DNA of 64,000 nt from Immundisolibacterales bacterium. Its GTDB lineage: Bacteria > Pseudomonadota > Gammaproteobacteria > HK1. Positions 25,787 to 36,207 of this stretch are shown here, piece by piece. The stretch is taken from positions 1 to 64,000 of the forward strand of contig JAPOPW010000055.1 in NCBI GenBank assembly GCA_026712715.1, written 5' to 3'. The position numbers and the translations under genes are program-made. The notes beneath the pieces were generated by a model that was not told the origin of the DNA, did no database searches, and saw only the letters and a list, made by a program, of their open reading frames with translations. The first letter of the stretch is position 1, and each line of letters begins with the position of its first letter.

Positions 25787-26977
25787 GTGGCAACACGGGA
25801 CGGCACGATCGGCGGGCGGCGGCCGGGCGAGGACCCGGCCGCCGCCGTCGTCACCACGGCGGCGCTGCGCAGCGGCCGCCTGGCGGAGTGGTTCGATCGC
25901 CAGGCCCGCACCCTCTTCATCATGCCCGCCGTGGTCATGATCCTCATCTTCTCGATCTTTCCCCTCATCGCGACGTTCATCCTCTCATTGTCGCGAGTGC
26001 GGCTTCGCGGCGGCGGCTACACGATGCGGTACGTCGGCGCGCGCAACTACGAAAAGCAGATCTTCGGCTCCGAGCAGTGGCACTTTCTCGGCACGTTCGA
26101 GGAGGTGAGCGTGCTCGGATGGGTCGTGACCGCCGCGGGGGCGGGGCTCCTCGCCTGGTGGCTCGTCAAGTACTTGCGGGGACGGAGCGGGCGAGTCAGC
26201 GTGGTGGGGACGATCGGCCGGCTCATCACCGCGAGCGTCCTCTTCGGCTTGACGTTCATGTTCGCCGCGACCCTGTTCAGCGGCACGCGGCTCGGCACCC
26301 TCGGGGTGACCCTTTTCTACGTCGTGGTCGGCTGCGGCATCCAGTTCCTAATCGGCCTCGGGCTCGCCGTCCTTTGCGCGCAGCCCATCCGCGGGCGGAC
26401 CTTCTTCCGCGTCGTCTTCTTCCTTCCGATGATGGTGACCCCGATCGGCATCGGCTTCACGTTCCGCATGATGGCCGACACCGGCAAGGGCCCGTTCGCG
26501 CCGATCTGGCAGTGGATCGGCCTCGGCGACTTCGCGTGGGCGGTGAACCCCTGGACGGCGCGGGCGTTCATCATCGTGGGCGACTCCTGGCAGTGGATCC
26601 CCTTCATCTTCGTGGTCCTGCTCGCGGCGCTCGAGAACGTGCCGCGCGACCTCGTCGAGGCTGGCCACGTGGACGGGGCAGGGGGCTGGCAGATCTTCCG
26701 CGAGATCACCTGGCCGCAGATCGTGCCGGTGGCGGCCACCGTCATGCTGATCCGGGTCATCGAGGGGTTCAAGCTCGTCGACCTGCCGAACATGATGACC
26801 GGGGGCGGACCCGGGATCGCGACCGAATCGATGACCCTGCACTCCTTCTTCGCCTGGCGGGCGCTCGACCCGGCGCAGTCGGCCGCGATCTCGTACCTGC
26901 TGCTCTTCGTGACGGTGGTCCTTTGCGTCTCCTACTTCATGCTGGTGGTCCGAAAGCGGGCCGCGGTGCACGGATGA
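25787..26977 (+). CDS. Sugar ABC transporter permease (MalF/UgpA type)
   Basis: Multi-TM; ALENVPRDLVEAGHVDGAGGWQIFREITWPQIVPV (EAA loop). Confidence 0.9.
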   Translation: MATRDGTIGGRRPGEDPAAAVVTTAALRSGRLAEWFDRQARTLFIMPAVVMILIFSIFPLIATFILSLSRVRLRGGGYTMRYVGARNYEKQIFGSEQWHFLGTFEEVSVLGWVVTAAGAGLLAWWLVKYLRGRSGRVSVVGTIGRLITASVLFGLTFMFAATLFSGTRLGTLGVTLFYVVVGCGIQFLIGLGLAVLCAQPIRGRTFFRVVFFLPMMVTPIGIGFTFRMMADTGKGPFAPIWQWIGLGDFAWAVNPWTARAFIIVGDSWQWIPFIFVVLLAALENVPRDLVEAGHVDGAGGWQIFREITWPQIVPVAATVMLIRVIEGFKLVDLPNMMTGGGPGIATESMTLHSFFAWRALDPAQSAAISYLLLFVTVVLCVSYFMLVVRKRAAVHG

Positions 26978-27007
26978 GGACGAAGCGATGTTCGGAAAGT
27001 CGAGGGT

Positions 27008-28120
27008 TTGACGAGAATGGCTGAGATTCCGGCCCCGACGCCGGCCCCACTTCCGGCAAGGGCGCGCGCGCGCGGCTTGCGGCGCTGGTTCGAGCCGGCC
27101 CGCATCGGCCAGATGTCCCGGGGCGGCAGCATCGTCGTCTACGGGCTGCTCGTGCTCTGGTCGGCGTTCGTGCTGTTCCCGTTCTACTGGCTCGCGATCA
27201 CGTCGCTCAAGCTCCCGGTCGACGTCTTCGACGGGCCGTCCTTCCTCCCCTGGGTCGACTTCACTCCGAACCTCCACGCGTGGGCGGACCTCCTCGACTT
27301 CAGCGCGAAGTCGCCCCTCGCGGAGACGCTCACGCCGTACCGCAATTCCGTCATCATCGCCTTCTGCTCGACCGCGCTCTGCGTGCTGATCGGAGCCATG
27401 GCGGCGTACGCCCTCGCGCGGATCGAGTACAAGCCCCGATTAGGCAACATCCTCGTCTTCGTCGTCCTCATGGTCGTGACGGCGGTCGCGGTCGGCGTCT
27501 ACGGCGTGGACCTCTGGATCGCGGCGGCGGTCGGGGGAGCCCTCTTCGTGCTGCTCGCCCGATCGGTCGGCCGCTACTTCAAGCGCAGCGTCGGCAACGC
27601 GGACATCCTGTTCTGGATGATCTCCCAGCGCATCCTGCCGCCGGTGGTCGCGGTGGTGCCGATCTACATGATGTTCCAGAAGGTGGGGATGCTCGACACC
27701 CACCTCGCGATCATCCTCACCTACACCGTCGTCAACCTTCCCATAGTGGTGTGGCTGATGCACGACTTCTTCGCCTCGATCCCCATCGACCTCGAGGAGA
27801 GCGCACAGCTCGACGGCGCCTCGCGGCTGATGACGTTCTTCGAGATCGTGGTTCCGCTCGCGCGGGCGGGGCTCGCGGCCACCACCCTGCTGGTGCTGAT
27901 CCTCTCCTGGAACGAGTACCTGGTCGCCCTCTTCCTCTCGACCACCCAGGCGCAGACCCTGCCGATCCTCGTCGCAGGGATGAACGGCGGCGAGAAGGGC
28001 ATCCTTTGGTGGACGATGGCGGTGGTCATCATCATCATGATCATCCCCGTGATCGCGATGGCGCTCCTGTTGCAGCGCTTCATCTCGAAGGGGATCCTGC
28101 TCGGAGCGGTAAAGGGATGA
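27008..28120 (+). CDS. Carbohydrate ABC transporter permease (MalG/UgpE type)
   Basis: IPIDLEESAQLDGASRLMTFFEIVVPLARAGLAATTLLVLILSWNEYLVALFL. Confidence 0.9.
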   Translation: MTRMAEIPAPTPAPLPARARARGLRRWFEPARIGQMSRGGSIVVYGLLVLWSAFVLFPFYWLAITSLKLPVDVFDGPSFLPWVDFTPNLHAWADLLDFSAKSPLAETLTPYRNSVIIAFCSTALCVLIGAMAAYALARIEYKPRLGNILVFVVLMVVTAVAVGVYGVDLWIAAAVGGALFVLLARSVGRYFKRSVGNADILFWMISQRILPPVVAVVPIYMMFQKVGMLDTHLAIILTYTVVNLPIVVWLMHDFFASIPIDLEESAQLDGASRLMTFFEIVVPLARAGLAATTLLVLILSWNEYLVALFLSTTQAQTLPILVAGMNGGEKGILWWTMAVVIIIMIIPVIAMALLLQRFISKGILLGAVKG

Positions 28121-29277
28121 GCGAGGCCGGAACGATGGCGGACGACGGGGCGGCGATCGGCGGCGGGCGGGCGCACTCGCGCGCGCGGCGGCTGTCGATC
28201 GAGGGGCTGAACAAGTGGTTCGGCTCGAATCACGTCGTCAAGGACCTCAGCATCTCCGTCGAGCCGAGCGAGTTCCTGGTGCTGCTCGGCCCGTCCGGAT
28301 GCGGGAAGACGACCGCGCTGCGAATCATCGCGGGGCTCGAGCAGGCGGATTCCGGGCAGGTGCTCCTCGGCGACACCGACGTGACGAACGAGCTGCCGAA
28401 GTACCGCGACATCGCGATGGTGTTCCAGTCCTACGCGCTCTATCCCCACAAGACGGTCGCCGAGAACATCGGCTTCCCGCTCAAGGTGCGGGGGCTCAAG
28501 CCGGACGAGCGGGCGGAGGCGGTGCGCGATGCGGCCGCCCAGGTCCACATGGAAGAGCTTCTCGAGCGCTACCCGCGCCAGCTCTCCGGGGGGCAGCGCC
28601 AGCGGGTGGCCCTTGCGCGCGCGATCGTTCGCCGCCCCTCCGCGTTCCTGATGGACGAGCCGCTCTCGAACCTCGACGCGAAGCTGCGCGGCTACATGCG
28701 CGCGGAGCTCAAGCACATGCAGCACGAGCTCGGGGTCACCACGGTCTACGTGACCCACGACCAGGTCGAGGCGATGACCCTCGCGCACCGGGTCGCGATC
28801 ATGGACGAGGGGGCGCTTCAGCAGATAGGCACCCCGCGCGAGGTGTACGACAATCCCGCAAACCTCTTCGTGGCCGGCTTCATGGGCTCGCCGCCGATGA
28901 ACTTCATCCGCGGGAGCATCGAGAACGGCCGCTTCGAGAGCGGCGGCGGGGTCGGCGTCCCGCTCGAGGGGGAGGGTGTCGGGGGCGGAACGGCGGCGGT
29001 GATGGGCTTCCGGCCGGAGGACGCCGAGGTCGCCGACCCGGGCACCGGACTCTTCGACACGACCGTGTACGCGGCCGAGCTGACCGGCGACGTGACCCTG
29101 GTCACGGTGGCTCTCGGCGGCGACACGAGCCTCGCGATCAAGATGCCGAAGGAGTACGACGTCGACTTCGACCGCAACGTGGCGGTCCGATTCCCGCTCG
29201 AGCGGGGCTTTCTCTTCGACGCGGCGTCGGGCGAGCGCCTGTCCGCCCGCTTCGCCGTCCCGCCGGGCGCCGCCTGA
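28117..29277 (+). CDS. Sugar ABC transporter ATP-binding protein (MalK/UgpC type)
   Basis: [56 protein letters not shown]; start ATG 28117 overlaps upstream TGA. Confidence 0.93.
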   Translation: MSEAGTMADDGAAIGGGRAHSRARRLSIEGLNKWFGSNHVVKDLSISVEPSEFLVLLGPSGCGKTTALRIIAGLEQADSGQVLLGDTDVTNELPKYRDIAMVFQSYALYPHKTVAENIGFPLKVRGLKPDERAEAVRDAAAQVHMEELLERYPRQLSGGQRQRVALARAIVRRPSAFLMDEPLSNLDAKLRGYMRAELKHMQHELGVTTVYVTHDQVEAMTLAHRVAIMDEGALQQIGTPREVYDNPANLFVAGFMGSPPMNFIRGSIENGRFESGGGVGVPLEGEGVGGGTAAVMGFRPEDAEVADPGTGLFDTTVYAAELTGDVTLVTVALGGDTSLAIKMPKEYDVDFDRNVAVRFPLERGFLFDAASGERLSARFAVPPGAA

Positions 29278-29280
29278 GGA

Positions 29281-29547
29281 ACGGATTCCGCGTCCGCGCG
29301 CCGGTTCGGCGACAAGACCGCGCTCGTGGCCGGCGGCCCGCAGCCGGACGAGATGAAGGACGAGATCGCCAAGGCCTACGTGGTGCCGAAGCCGGGGGAG
29401 GAGGCGGACGAGGAGAGCATCGTCGCCCATTGCCGCGAGCACCTGGCCGCCTACAAGGTCCCGCGCGCGATCCAGTTCGTGGACGACGTGCCGGGGACCA
29501 GCACCGGCAAGATCATGCGCCGCGAGCTGAAGACCCTCGACGCCTGA
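29281..29547 (+). pseudogene. AMP-dependent acyl-CoA synthetase/ligase remnant
   Basis: In frame: ARRFGDKTALV (N-terminal-like) joined to DEIAKAYVVPKPGEEADEESIVAHCREHLAAYKVPRAIQFVDDVPGTSTGKIMRRELK (C-terminal domain). Confidence 0.75.
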
Positions 29548-29682
29548 GCCCGCTGCGACTTTGCGCCGAGGACCAGGACGCCGGCGGGCAGGCGGCGACC
29601 GCGGCAGCGGCCGCGTCCCCGCCCACGCGCCGCTGCCTCGTGAGCGGGGCCCCGGAGGGATGTCTCACCGAGATCGCAAACG

Positions 29683-30714
29683 ATGCGCGCGAGTCACGTC
29701 ATCCATGTAGTGAGCTGCCACGCCGAGGGCGAGGTGGGGGACGTGATTGTCGGCGGGGTCGCGCCGCCGCCCGGCGCGACGCTCTGGGAGCAGAGCCGCT
29801 TCATCGCGACCGACGGCTGGCTCCGCGACGTGGTTCTCAACGAGCCGCGGGGCGGCGTCTTCCGCCACGTGAACCTGCTCGTCCCGGCGGTGAACCCGGC
29901 CGCGTGCATGGGTTTCGTGATCATGGAGCCCGCCGACACCCCGCCCATGTCCGGCTCCAACAGCCTGTGCGTGGCGACCGTGCTGCTCGAGACGGGGATC
30001 GTTCCGATGACGGAGCCCGAGACGCGGATCGTGCTCGAGGCGCCGGGCGGGATCATCGAGGCGGCCGCCACCTGCCGCGAAGGAAAGGTCGAGAAGGTCA
30101 GGATCCGGAACGTCCCGTCCTTCGCGGACCGCCTGGGCGCACCGATCGAGGTGGAAGGTCTCGGCACCCTCGAGGTGGATACCGCCTACGGCGGAGACAG
30201 CTTCGTCATCGTGGACGCCCCCACCCTCGGCTTCGCGCTCGCCCCCGACGAAGCGCGCGACCTCGCCATGACCGGCGTTCGCATCACCCGTGCCGCGAAC
30301 GAGCAGCTCGGCTTCCGCCACCCCGAGCAGCCGGAGTGGGCGCACATCTCCTTTTGCCAGTTCGCGGCGCCGCTCGAGTACCGGGACGGACTCGCCCACG
30401 GTCGGAACGCGGTCGCGATCCGGCCGGGCAAGATCGACCGATCGCCCTGCGGCACCGGCTGCTCCGCGCGGCTCGCGGTGCTGCACGCACGGGGGGTGCT
30501 CGCCGCCGGCGACCCCTTCATCGGGGTCTCGCCGATCGACTCGCGCTTCGAGTGCCGGATCGAGAGCGAGGCGACGGTCGGCGACCACCCTGCCGTCGTG
30601 CCCTCGCTCGCGGGGCGCGCGTGGCTGACGGGAACGCATCAGCACACCGTCGACCCGTCCGATCCCTGGCCGCGCGGCTACCGCCTGAGCGACACCTGGC
30701 CCCGGTACTCGTGA
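29683..30714 (+). CDS. Proline racemase family protein (hydroxyproline epimerase / 3-hydroxyproline dehydratase family)
   Basis: [52 protein letters not shown]. Confidence 0.88.
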   Translation: MRASHVIHVVSCHAEGEVGDVIVGGVAPPPGATLWEQSRFIATDGWLRDVVLNEPRGGVFRHVNLLVPAVNPAACMGFVIMEPADTPPMSGSNSLCVATVLLETGIVPMTEPETRIVLEAPGGIIEAAATCREGKVEKVRIRNVPSFADRLGAPIEVEGLGTLEVDTAYGGDSFVIVDAPTLGFALAPDEARDLAMTGVRITRAANEQLGFRHPEQPEWAHISFCQFAAPLEYRDGLAHGRNAVAIRPGKIDRSPCGTGCSARLAVLHARGVLAAGDPFIGVSPIDSRFECRIESEATVGDHPAVVPSLAGRAWLTGTHQHTVDPSDPWPRGYRLSDTWPRYS

Positions 30715-30884
30715 GCGAAGTTCGGGCCGGATAGCGCCCCCGCTTCCGGACCTCCTGCGGGCGGGCGCACTTCCGTGCGCCCCCTGCCCGAACCCGACCG
30801 GGAGCCCCCCGGCGACGCGGCGCGCGGCCGTCTTCCCTCGGGCGCGGGAACGCCTCCGGACGTTTCCCGCAACCCGCAGGCGAG

Positions 30885-32546
30885 TCAGAACAGGCTGCCG
30901 TCCATCGTCAGGGGACACCAGCGCGCGATCTTGAGGAAGCGGATGAGGGCCCGATCCGCCTCGCGGGTGCCGATGCGCTCCAGCGCCTCGACCGCGTAGC
31001 CCATGGTGTAGCGGTTCCCGTCCCGGAGCGCCTCGACGAGCGCGCCGGTCGCGGGGGCGGCGGCCGGACCGAGGCGTGCGAGGGCGAACGAGGCGTTGAA
31101 CCGCACCTCGTCGTCCTTGTCGAAGAGCGCGCCGGCGAGGGCCTCGGCAGCCGCCGGCGTGCCCTTCTTGAGGCCGAGCCCTTCGACCGCATTCAGGCGA
31201 ACGGCCGGGTCCTCGTCGCGGCATCCGTCGACCAGGGCGTCGATGACCTCCGGGGCATCGGTATCGAGCTCGCCGAGGGCGAAGAGGGCGTACTTTCGAA
31301 CCCGCGGACCGCCTTCGCGGGCGCCTTCGAGGATGCCTGGCAGGGCGGGCAGCCCGGCCGCGACCAGGCCGTGCGCGGCGTTTCGCGCCACCATCTCGAG
31401 CTCGCTCTTCTGGCCTTCGTCGATGAAGCAGCGGGCGTCGTCGACGTTTTCACCATCGTCCGCGCGCAGGGCCGCGACGAGCGGCGCGACCCCCGCCTCG
31501 CCGACATGGGCGAGCGCATACGCCGCGTTGAGGCCGACGGCCTCGTTCTCGTCGCCCAGCAGCTCGACGAGGGACGCGGCCGCAGGCGCCGCGCGGGAGC
31601 CTAGGCGCGCGATGGCGGCGACCGCCTCGGCCCGTGCGTGATGGTCCACGCCACCCGTGCGGTCCAGCGCGGCCTCGAGGGCGTCTTCCAGACTCACACC
31701 GGAGTCCGGTGTGAGGGCCGGAAGCGGTCGCCCGCCGAGCCAGTGCCAGGTGGAGCGCCACACCGGCTCCATCCGGTAGGCCGGAAGCTCGGACGGGTTG
31801 CGCCACCTGGCGCCCGCGCTATCCCAGGTGACGCCCTCGGGGCGACGCATCCGCATGAACTCGAACTTCACCATGAACCGCTTGAGGTCCGTGAAGTTCT
31901 TCATTTTCCGGTGCCAGATGTCGTAGTGGATCATCACGCACCCCCCGCCCTTGCCTCGCGTATGGCTACCGAGCTGGTCGATGTCCGCGAGCTTCTGGGC
32001 GATGTACTGGCTGCCCGGGATGACCCCGGTCGGGCCGATGCGTTCGTAGATGTCCTGGGGGTAGTACATGATCATCACCCACCACGGGTGATGGTTGTGG
32101 ACCTTGCGCTTGTACCCCCAGTAGCTGTCGTGGTGCCAGACCTGCTGGTCGCTCCCCGGCGGGTTGTCGTGCAGCACCCGGTGGGGGTGCATCATGTAGT
32201 CCTCGCCGAGCACGCTCGTGAGGGCGCCCTTGATCACGGGGTCGTCGAACACGAGCTGCAGCTCCGGCACCACCGGGAGGAGGTTGTTGCCGGGGTTGTG
32301 GTCGTTGTCGTCCCCGATGAGCTCGACGAAGCGGTCGAACATCTCGCGGTGAAACTGCGCGGGGAGCTCGGGCTGCAGCGCGAGATGGCCGTTCGCGAGA
32401 AACGATCGCACCTGCTCGTCGGAGAGAAGCTTCGGGGCGGTGTCGCGCAGCAGGCTCGGTCGCTGCTCCAGGGTCGTGACGCCCTGCGCATGGTCGAATT
32501 GCCGCTGGTACTTCCAGACCGGCGCATTCGCCGCGGCGATTTCCAT
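30885..32546 (-). CDS. Phytanoyl-CoA dioxygenase (PhyH)-like domain fused to C-terminal HEAT repeats
   Basis: Metal-site motifs VWHHDSYWG and distal CVMIHYDIWHR; from about residue 310 tandem HEAT units (AAPAAASLVELLGDENEAVGLNAAYALAHVGEAGVAPLVAAL...). Confidence 0.85.
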   Translation of the reverse strand: MEIAAANAPVWKYQRQFDHAQGVTTLEQRPSLLRDTAPKLLSDEQVRSFLANGHLALQPELPAQFHREMFDRFVELIGDDNDHNPGNNLLPVVPELQLVFDDPVIKGALTSVLGEDYMMHPHRVLHDNPPGSDQQVWHHDSYWGYKRKVHNHHPWWVMIMYYPQDIYERIGPTGVIPGSQYIAQKLADIDQLGSHTRGKGGGCVMIHYDIWHRKMKNFTDLKRFMVKFEFMRMRRPEGVTWDSAGARWRNPSELPAYRMEPVWRSTWHWLGGRPLPALTPDSGVSLEDALEAALDRTGGVDHHARAEAVAAIARLGSRAAPAAASLVELLGDENEAVGLNAAYALAHVGEAGVAPLVAALRADDGENVDDARCFIDEGQKSELEMVARNAAHGLVAAGLPALPGILEGAREGGPRVRKYALFALGELDTDAPEVIDALVDGCRDEDPAVRLNAVEGLGLKKGTPAAAEALAGALFDKDDEVRFNASFALARLGPAAAPATGALVEALRDGNRYTMGYAVEALERIGTREADRALIRFLKIARWCPLTMDGSLF

Positions 32547-32810
32547 CGTGCTACCTCCTTCGTTCGTCTCGCCATTCCGGGCGGCAGGGGTCGGCCGCGC
32601 GGGAAACCGGCCGGCCACCGACGGCGGCACCGCCGGACCGTGCGCTCCGGGAGCGGAGAGGATAGGTACTTCGATTGTTCGGGTCGAGGGCGATCGCGCC
32701 CGGATTTCCGGTCCTGCACCGACCTGCGGCGGGCCTCGCCGCGGCGCTCCGCACCGGGGTGCGCCGGCGGCGGGCAGGACGACGGGAGGCCGCCGGCGCG
32801 CGGCGGAATG

Positions 32811-34229
32811 CTACCCGCCGTTCGCCTTGGCGTGGTGGGCGGCGATCACCTCCGCGACGCAGCAGGTGAGCCGCTTGCCCGTAGGCACGTGCAGGAACTC
32901 GTTCGGACCGTGGGCGTTGGACTCGGGGCCGAGCACGCCGGTGATGAGGAACTGGGCGTCGGGGAACTTCTCGCCCAGCATGCCCATGAACGGGATGGTG
33001 CCTCCTTCGCCCATGTACACCGCCTCCGGGCCGAAGTACGCGGCGGACGCGCGCCGCACCGCGCGGTCGAGCCACCGCGCGACCGGCGGCGCCTCCCAGC
33101 CGGGCGCCGCATGGTCGGCGCAGAACCGAACCCGCGCCCCGTGCGGCGGGTCGTGCTCGAAGAGCGCGCGCATCGTCTCGGCCGCCGCGGCCGGATCGCA
33201 GGTCGGCGGAAGGCGCAGCGACAGCTTGGCATCGGTACGGGGGCGGGCGACGTTCCCCGCATTGCCGATCTCGGGAATTCCGGCGGCGCCGGTAATCTCG
33301 AGCGCCGGGCGCCAGGTGCGGCTCAGCACGAGCTCGACCGGGTCGGTGGTCGCGGGGCCCGCGCCGTCCACGAACGGGAATCGCTCGTGGAGCCGGCTCC
33401 CGAGGACGGCCGCCGCCTCCTCGGCCTGCGACCGCCGCTCGGGCGGGATCTGCGCGTGCAGGGCGTCGATCAGGATCCGTCCGTCGCGCTCGTCCTCGAG
33501 GCGCGAGAGCAGCCGGCGAAGGATCCGGAACGTGGAGGGAACGATCCCGCCGGCGTCCCCGGAGTGGACGCCCTCCTCCAGCACCTCGACTTCGAGTGTC
33601 CCGCCCGCCAGGCCGCGGAGCGAGGTGGTGCACCAGAGCCGTTCGTAGTCGCCGCAGCCCGAATCCAGGCACACGACCAGGCTCGGGGTCCCGATTCGCG
33701 CCCGCAGGGCGTCGATGTAGTGGGGAAGGTCGTAGCTCCCGCTCTCCTCGCACGCCTCGATGATCACCACGCAACGCGCGTGCGGCACGCCCTGCTCCGC
33801 GAGCGCTCCGAGGGCCGCGAGCGAACCGTAGATTGCATAGCCGTCGTCCGCGCCGCCGCGCCCGTAGAGACGATCGCCGTCCACCTTGGGCGTCCACGGT
33901 CCGAGCCCGTCGCGCCAGCCCGTCATCTCGGGCTGCTTGTCGAGGTGGCCGTAGAGGAGGAGGCAGTCGTCGCCCTCCCCGGGGACCTCGATGAAGATGA
34001 GCGGGGTGCGTCCCGGGAGACGGACCACCTCGAGCTGCATCCCGCGCGGGGCGTTGGCTTCGCACCACCTGACCATGTGCGCGACGGCGGCCTCCATGTA
34101 GCCGTGCTCGGCCCAATCCGGGTCGAACTGCGGCGACTTGTTCGGGATGCGGATGTACTCGGCGAGCTCGGGCACGATGGAATCGTCCCAGAGCTCCTCG
34201 ACGTGCTGGCGAATTCGGTTGGCGTCCAC
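32811..34229 (-). CDS. M20-family dipeptidase/peptidase
   Basis: LLLYGHLDKQPEMTGWRDGLGPWTPKVDGDRLYGRGGADDGYAIYG; IEACEESGSYDLPHYI; probable GTG start at 34229 (ORF open to 34271). Confidence 0.88.
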   Translation of the reverse strand: MDANRIRQHVEELWDDSIVPELAEYIRIPNKSPQFDPDWAEHGYMEAAVAHMVRWCEANAPRGMQLEVVRLPGRTPLIFIEVPGEGDDCLLLYGHLDKQPEMTGWRDGLGPWTPKVDGDRLYGRGGADDGYAIYGSLAALGALAEQGVPHARCVVIIEACEESGSYDLPHYIDALRARIGTPSLVVCLDSGCGDYERLWCTTSLRGLAGGTLEVEVLEEGVHSGDAGGIVPSTFRILRRLLSRLEDERDGRILIDALHAQIPPERRSQAEEAAAVLGSRLHERFPFVDGAGPATTDPVELVLSRTWRPALEITGAAGIPEIGNAGNVARPRTDAKLSLRLPPTCDPAAAAETMRALFEHDPPHGARVRFCADHAAPGWEAPPVARWLDRAVRRASAAYFGPEAVYMGEGGTIPFMGMLGEKFPDAQFLITGVLGPESNAHGPNEFLHVPTGKRLTCCVAEVIAAHHAKANGG

Positions 34230-34334
34230 GGGTGCCTCCTTCGGTGCAACGGAGCGGGTTGCCCATACCATGCGCGACGCGACGGCGGCTGTCGACTTTC
34301 GTCGGCCCGGAAGGCCGCGTTCGCCGCCGACCGG

Positions 34335-35429
34335 TCAGACGTTGAAGCGGAAACGGATGACGTCTCCCTCCGCGATGACGTAGTCGCGCCCCTCGAGGCG
34401 CCACCTGCCGGCGTCCTTCGCGCCCTGCTCGCCGCCGTTCGCCACGAAGTCGTCGTAGGCGACGACCTCGGCCCGGATGAAGCCCCGTTCGAAATCGGTG
34501 TGGATCCTGCCCGCCCCCTCGGGTGCGGCCGACCCCGTTCGCACGGTCCAGGCGCGCGCCTCCTTGGCATCCGCGGTGAAGAAGGTGCGAAGGCCGAGGA
34601 GCTCGTAGCCTGCCTGGACGAACCGGCCGAGCCCCGGCTCCTCGAGTCCGAGGTCCGCGAGAAACTCGCGCTGCCCCTCGGGATCGAGCGTGACCAGCTC
34701 CGCTTCGATGGCGGCGCAGATCGGAACGACCCGCGCGTCTTCGCCCGCGGCCGCGGCCCGGACCGCGTCCAGTAGCGGGTTGTCCTCGAAGCCGTCCTCC
34801 TCGCCGACGTTCGCGACGAGCATGACCGGCTTCGCAGTGAGGAGCGAGAGCTCGCGCACCACGCCCGCCTCCTTCGGTTCGAGCGCGAGGGTGCGGGCAG
34901 GCCGCCCCTCTCCCAAGTGCCGCGCGACCCGACGAAATGCCGCCGCGCGCTCCCGCACCTCGCGTCCCCCGGCCCTGGCGCTCTTCTCCACCCGCTCGAG
35001 GTGCCGCTCGACCACGTCGATGTCCGCAAGCATGAGCTCGGTGTCGATCGTCTCGATGTCGGCGGCCGGGTCCACCCGCCCTCCGACGTGAGCGACCCCT
35101 TCCGACTCGAAGCAACGCACCACGTGCGCGATCGCCTCCACTTCGCGGATATGTCCGAGAAAGCGGTTGCCGAGCCCCTCGCCCCGCGACGCACCGGCCA
35201 CCAGGCCGGCGACGTCCACGAACGTCACCCCGGCCGGGACCACCCGTGCCGGCCGCGCGATGGCCGCGAGGGCCTCGAGGCGCGGGTCCGGCACCGGGAC
35301 CATCCCGACGTTCGGCTCGATGGTGCAGAAGGGATAGCTCTGCGCCGCGACCGCGGTCCGGGCAAGCGCGTTGAACAGCGTGGACTTGCCGGCGTTCGGC
35401 AGCCCGACGATGCCGCATCGGAATCCCAT
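34335..35429 (-). CDS. ychF: Redox-regulated ATPase YchF
   Basis: MGFRCGIVGLPNAGKSTLFNALARTAVAAQSYPFCTIEPNVGMVPVPDPRL; C-terminal FIRAEVVAYDDFVANGGEQGAKDAGRWRLEGRDYVIAEGDVIRFRFNV. Confidence 0.97.
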   Translation of the reverse strand: MGFRCGIVGLPNAGKSTLFNALARTAVAAQSYPFCTIEPNVGMVPVPDPRLEALAAIARPARVVPAGVTFVDVAGLVAGASRGEGLGNRFLGHIREVEAIAHVVRCFESEGVAHVGGRVDPAADIETIDTELMLADIDVVERHLERVEKSARAGGREVRERAAAFRRVARHLGEGRPARTLALEPKEAGVVRELSLLTAKPVMLVANVGEEDGFEDNPLLDAVRAAAAGEDARVVPICAAIEAELVTLDPEGQREFLADLGLEEPGLGRFVQAGYELLGLRTFFTADAKEARAWTVRTGSAAPEGAGRIHTDFERGFIRAEVVAYDDFVANGGEQGAKDAGRWRLEGRDYVIAEGDVIRFRFNV

Positions 35430-35457
35430 CCGTGCGCGCCGCCCTGATGGCGGAGGA

Positions 35458-36153
35458 TCAGGCGGCGGAGCCGGGACGCGCGGGTGGAACGCGCGCCGGG
35501 GAGCTATCCCGATCCGGCGCCCGCTCGCGTCCGCGGCCGCAACCGGCCGCTTCGTCCGCCGGACCCGCCTCGTCCCGTTTCGTGTGCAGGGCCTTCATGA
35601 CCCGCTGCAGGTCGCCTTCGAAGATGACTTCGGACCAATCGAGCACCTCGTCGATCGATTCCTCGATGAGTCTCCGGTCCTCCGCCCCCGGTCGCTGCAA
35701 CACGTAGTCGATCGGGTCCATGCCGCGTCCCGGGCGGCCGATGCCGAGCCGGACCCGAACGAAGTCCCGGGTCCCGAGGTGAGCCACGATGTCACGCAGA
35801 CCGTTGTGTCCACCGTGGCCCCCGCCTTCCTTGAGTCGGACGGTACCGGGCGGCAAATCGAGCTCGTCGTGCACCACGAGGATCGCCGACGGAGCGATGC
35901 GGAAGTACTCCGCGATCGCCCTCACCGCCTGTCCGCTGCGGTTCATGTAGGTCGTCGGCTTGACGAGGCGCACCCGGCCCGCCGGTGTCGTCGCCTCGCA
36001 GGCGTCCAGCCCGAAGCGGCTGATCGGCCGGACCCCCACGCCGAGCCGTGCCGCCAGCCGGTCGGCGAGCCAGAACCCCGCATTGTGCCGGGTCGACTCG
36101 TACTTCGGCCCCGGGTTGCCGAGCCCGACGACGAGCTGCGGACGCACCGCCAC
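35458..36153 (-). CDS. pth: Peptidyl-tRNA hydrolase
   Basis: LVVGLGNPGPKYESTRHNAGFWLADRLA; KPTTYMNRSGQAV; VVHDELDLPPGTVRLKEGGGHGGHNGLRDI. Confidence 0.97.
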   Translation of the reverse strand: MAVRPQLVVGLGNPGPKYESTRHNAGFWLADRLAARLGVGVRPISRFGLDACEATTPAGRVRLVKPTTYMNRSGQAVRAIAEYFRIAPSAILVVHDELDLPPGTVRLKEGGGHGGHNGLRDIVAHLGTRDFVRVRLGIGRPGRGMDPIDYVLQRPGAEDRRLIEESIDEVLDWSEVIFEGDLQRVMKALHTKRDEAGPADEAAGCGRGRERAPDRDSSPARVPPARPGSAA

Positions 36154-36207
36154 CGCGCACCGCCCCTTTCGAGAATCGCGTTCCGTCCCGATCCGGGCCG
36201 CCCGGGG

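Noticed and set aside
31638-34775. 1045-aa plus-strand ORF
   Set aside because: Antisense to PhyH-HEAT, the M20 peptidase and ychF, all of which have clear family motifs
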